Positions 62,133 through 64,000 of a stretch of 64,000 nucleotides of DNA are shown here, in pieces (position 1 is the stretch's first letter; each line of letters starts with the position of its first letter). The notes under the pieces were generated by a model. That model was given only the letters and a program-made list of their open reading frames with translations. It did not search any database and had not been told where the DNA came from. The stretch is from CAYLKK01 sp964412505. GTDB lineage: Bacteria > Pseudomonadota > Alphaproteobacteria > UBA3830 > CAYLKK01. Made by a program: the position numbers and the translations under genes. The DNA lies in the NCBI GenBank assembly GCA_964412505.1, contig CAYPOM010000004.1, positions 33,272 through 97,271 on the forward strand, read 5' to 3'.

Positions 62133-64000
62133 CTATAAATTTTGTATATCATTTAACCTCGTATCTATAAGAGATTTAACATTTTCAACTTTCTCTTTCA
62201 AAGAATTAAAGGCATTTGTAACCTCTACATATTGCTGTTCTGAAACAGGAATTGGATTCTGATAGTTTTCTGCTAACTCAGTTTGATCGTAAGATCCATT
62301 TAGTATATCATCAAATCCTTTATTAATTTTACCTACATCTACGTTTATCTTATCATACTCTCGCTCAATATTAGCCAATATTCCATCTAGTTTTTCTTTA
62401 TCATCTAAAGCATTAATAACGCTCTTAGAATATTCAGCATTTTCTTCAAATTTTGCAGTCAGAATTGAAATCTCATATAGAGTCAATTCGATAATTTTAT
62501 TATTAGCTAGCTGCCACACAGAATTTCTATTAGAAATGACAATAGGCAAATACTGCTGAATAATATTGCCAATATATAACAAATGCTCAAGATCCATTTG
62601 TCCAGTAGTACTAGCATTCTCAAATAAATTAGAAATATATTGTAAAATCGCTTCTATAACTGAGAGTTCAACTACACAACCACAGTAAATCAAGGTAGTA
62701 ATATTCATACTTTTTAGATCTGAAACAGCTGTGCACAAATTGTTATAAATCTCAATATATTGAGGAAGAATCTCGCATTGTATTTTCCAGCCTAGTGCTT
62801 TATTTTTTATTTCAATTATTTTATTCAATGCATCCAATTTTTCTTGTACGCAAGTAACTTCTTTATATACCCCATCAATATCTCCAATGTTTATAACTGC
62901 ATCAATAACTTTTAGATAATTCAAATTATTAACATCATCCGATGTAGATATCTTGATTTTTTCTCCATCATTTTCCTCAGGGATTTCAATTGGATATTTT
63001 AAATTTTCTAATGCAATGTTCTTAAGTGCATCAATAACTTTTAGATAGTTAGATCCATTAACATCACTCGATGTAGATATCTTGATTTTTTCACCTTCAG
63101 CATCTCCAGAAATTTCAATTGGATATTTTAAATTTTCTAATGCAAAGACGTTTTCTGCATTTGTAAGATCTATAGTACCCTCACATATTCCAAGTACATT
63201 TTTAAGGATATTCATATTATTTCTAGCAGTACGAAAATTTCCATTACCTCCAAACAAATACTCTTTTACATCTTTTTCTTGCAATGTTTGATACTTAGCA
63301 TATCCATCACGAGCAGAATCTATCACTATACCGAAATCTGCATTAAAACGATCACTAAACTTTGTAACATTTATGGTATTTACGCTAACGTTTGACGACA
63401 AAACATCAAATTCGCTATTTCTATCACAATCGACTACAATCTCATCGCTTTTATTTTTTATATATGAATTAAATTCTCCTGTTCTTTTGCTCTTTCTATA
63501 TTGACCATAGACGTCATTGAAACTTGTTTTATCGAGAAGAGTTAATGCTTCTGTAACGACTTTAGCATCACCTTGAGACTTTAATTCATTATAAAAATTA
63601 CACAACCCAACTACAGCATCATGATCCCAATAATACGCCTCTACGACTTTAGCAGCTTTACTATCAGTTAAGCTACTAACAAAATCTGTCATATCGCTTA
63701 CGACACTATCACCAGTATAATATTCTTTAAATAACTCTATCCAGCTTTTCTCAGCGTTATTTCCCAGCAGCAATGTAGTTATAAGTCGAATATCGTATAT
63801 TGCTGCCACTTGGTAAGGTAACGATAGATTAGAAAAAGAGGCATGAAATGAATCATTATCCTGACTTTTTTCTTTTACTTTATCTATTATTTTATTAACG
63901 GCAACTACATAATCATTTTCAATACAAATTTTAATGACATTGTTTGTATTATTTATTTGGTTTAAATAACTGCATTTACGAAGCATGTCATTTTCATGAT
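62133..64000 (-). CDS. Large helical protein of unknown function, start uncertain
   Basis: At least 617 residues from ATG 63986, but the frame is open to the window edge (HEND before the Met), so the true start may lie outside. No membrane span or signal is visible in the visible part. It is mostly helical and acidic, with short Asp-rich and Glu-rich loops; a duplicated block of 43 residues lies near residues 280-365 (see repeat). Domain not recognised; the helical repeats resemble host-interaction proteins but this is a guess. It converges with truA. Confidence 0.6.
   Translation of the reverse strand, partial: HENDMLRKCSYLNQINNTNNVIKICIENDYVVAVNKIIDKVKEKSQDNDSFHASFSNLSLPYQVAAIYDIRLITTLLLGNNAEKSWIELFKEYYTGDSVVSDMTDFVSSLTDSKAAKVVEAYYWDHDAVVGLCNFYNELKSQGDAKVVTEALTLLDKTSFNDVYGQYRKSKRTGEFNSYIKNKSDEIVVDCDRNSEFDVLSSNVSVNTINVTKFSDRFNADFGIVIDSARDGYAKYQTLQEKDVKEYLFGGNGNFRTARNNMNILKNVLGICEGTIDLTNAENVFALENLKYPIEISGDAEGEKIKISTSSDVNGSNYLKVIDALKNIALENLKYPIEIPEENDGEKIKISTSDDVNNLNYLKVIDAVINIGDIDGVYKEVTCVQEKLDALNKIIEIKNKALGWKIQCEILPQYIEIYNNLCTAVSDLKSMNITTLIYCGCVVELSVIEAILQYISNLFENASTTGQMDLEHLLYIGNIIQQYLPIVISNRNSVWQLANNKIIELTLYEISILTAKFEENAEYSKSVINALDDKEKLDGILANIEREYDKINVDVGKINKGFDDILNGSYDQTELAENYQNPIPVSEQQYVEVTNAFNSLKEKVENVKSLIDTRLNDIQNL
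62899..63150 (-). repeat. Tandem 129-bp (43-residue) duplication in the large helical gene
   Basis: Two copies (62899-63027 and 63028-63150, the second incomplete) encode ALENLKYPIEI...GEKIKIST...DVN...NYLKVIDA...NI with most residues shared. The period of 129 is a multiple of 3, so frame is kept; DNA identity remains high, so the duplication is recent or under homogenisation. Confidence 0.8.

Noticed and set aside
1..64000. CRISPR array, rRNA, tmRNA or RNase P RNA
   Set aside because: No regularly spaced direct repeats or the conserved cores of these RNAs were seen.

Overview
The window looks like an AT-rich, obligately host-associated alphaproteobacterium. Class-level markers are ctrA, a gapR/DUF2312 gene, an alphaproteobacterial RNase PH-HemW pair and a long-form ribosome hibernation factor. 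Unlike Rickettsia it keeps glycolytic/pentose-phosphate enzymes (gap, tkt) and a meso-DAP peptidoglycan pathway. I therefore lean towards a Holosporales-like endosymbiont, by inference only; no rRNA or marker tree was available.

Layout. 1-10 kb: hemW-rph, a degenerate sensor kinase, comEC, hpf, two exported GT25-type glycosyltransferase-like genes, tRNA-Leu, and a 684-codon secreted-protein frame broken by one in-frame TAA. 10-16 kb: iscA-hscB-hscA (both chaperones look stripped down), an outer-membrane-barrel-like protein, murJ and nuoD. 16-22.5 kb: trmL, an exported leucine-rich-repeat protein, nadK, tRNA-Arg, a possible sigma-70 remnant, a large secreted protein of unknown role, a 6S-like RNA, a HIT protein and a second tRNA-Arg. 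22.5-33 kb: an exported FkbM-type methyltransferase, then the tight division/cell-wall cluster rsmH-ftsL-ftsI-murE-murF-mraY-murD-ftsW. 33-53.7 kb: housekeeping genes (ctrA, rpmH-rnpA, rarA, mnmA, gapR, pgsA, lgt, tkt, gap, nuoH, xerC, an envC-like gene, smpB, dapA, ftsZ, rlmN, rnhA, rpsU, tadA) plus a tiny Flp-type pilin gene. 53.7-59 kb: an integrative island. 59-64 kb: folD, an IHF/HU gene, accD, truA and a large repeat-containing protein that runs to the window edge.

The clearest accessory structure is a 5.26 kb island at the 3' end of tRNA-Ser(UGA). It is bounded by a 13-bp direct repeat of the tRNA end (53682-53694 and 58933-58945). It carries a broken P4-type integrase next to the tRNA, an IS630-type transposase remnant, a single-polypeptide restriction-modification enzyme and a block of strong inverted repeats, including a 15-bp wobble-containing stem with an alternative pairing. 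The repeat places tadA about 15 bp from the tRNA before insertion.

Recurrent themes are secreted or lipoprotein-type proteins with enzyme or repeat domains, dispersal of operons that are normally contiguous (nuoD and nuoH 28 kb apart; ftsZ and the dcw cluster separated), and reduced versions of conserved machines (HscB without HPD, HscA without lid, a sensor kinase without its phospho-histidine).
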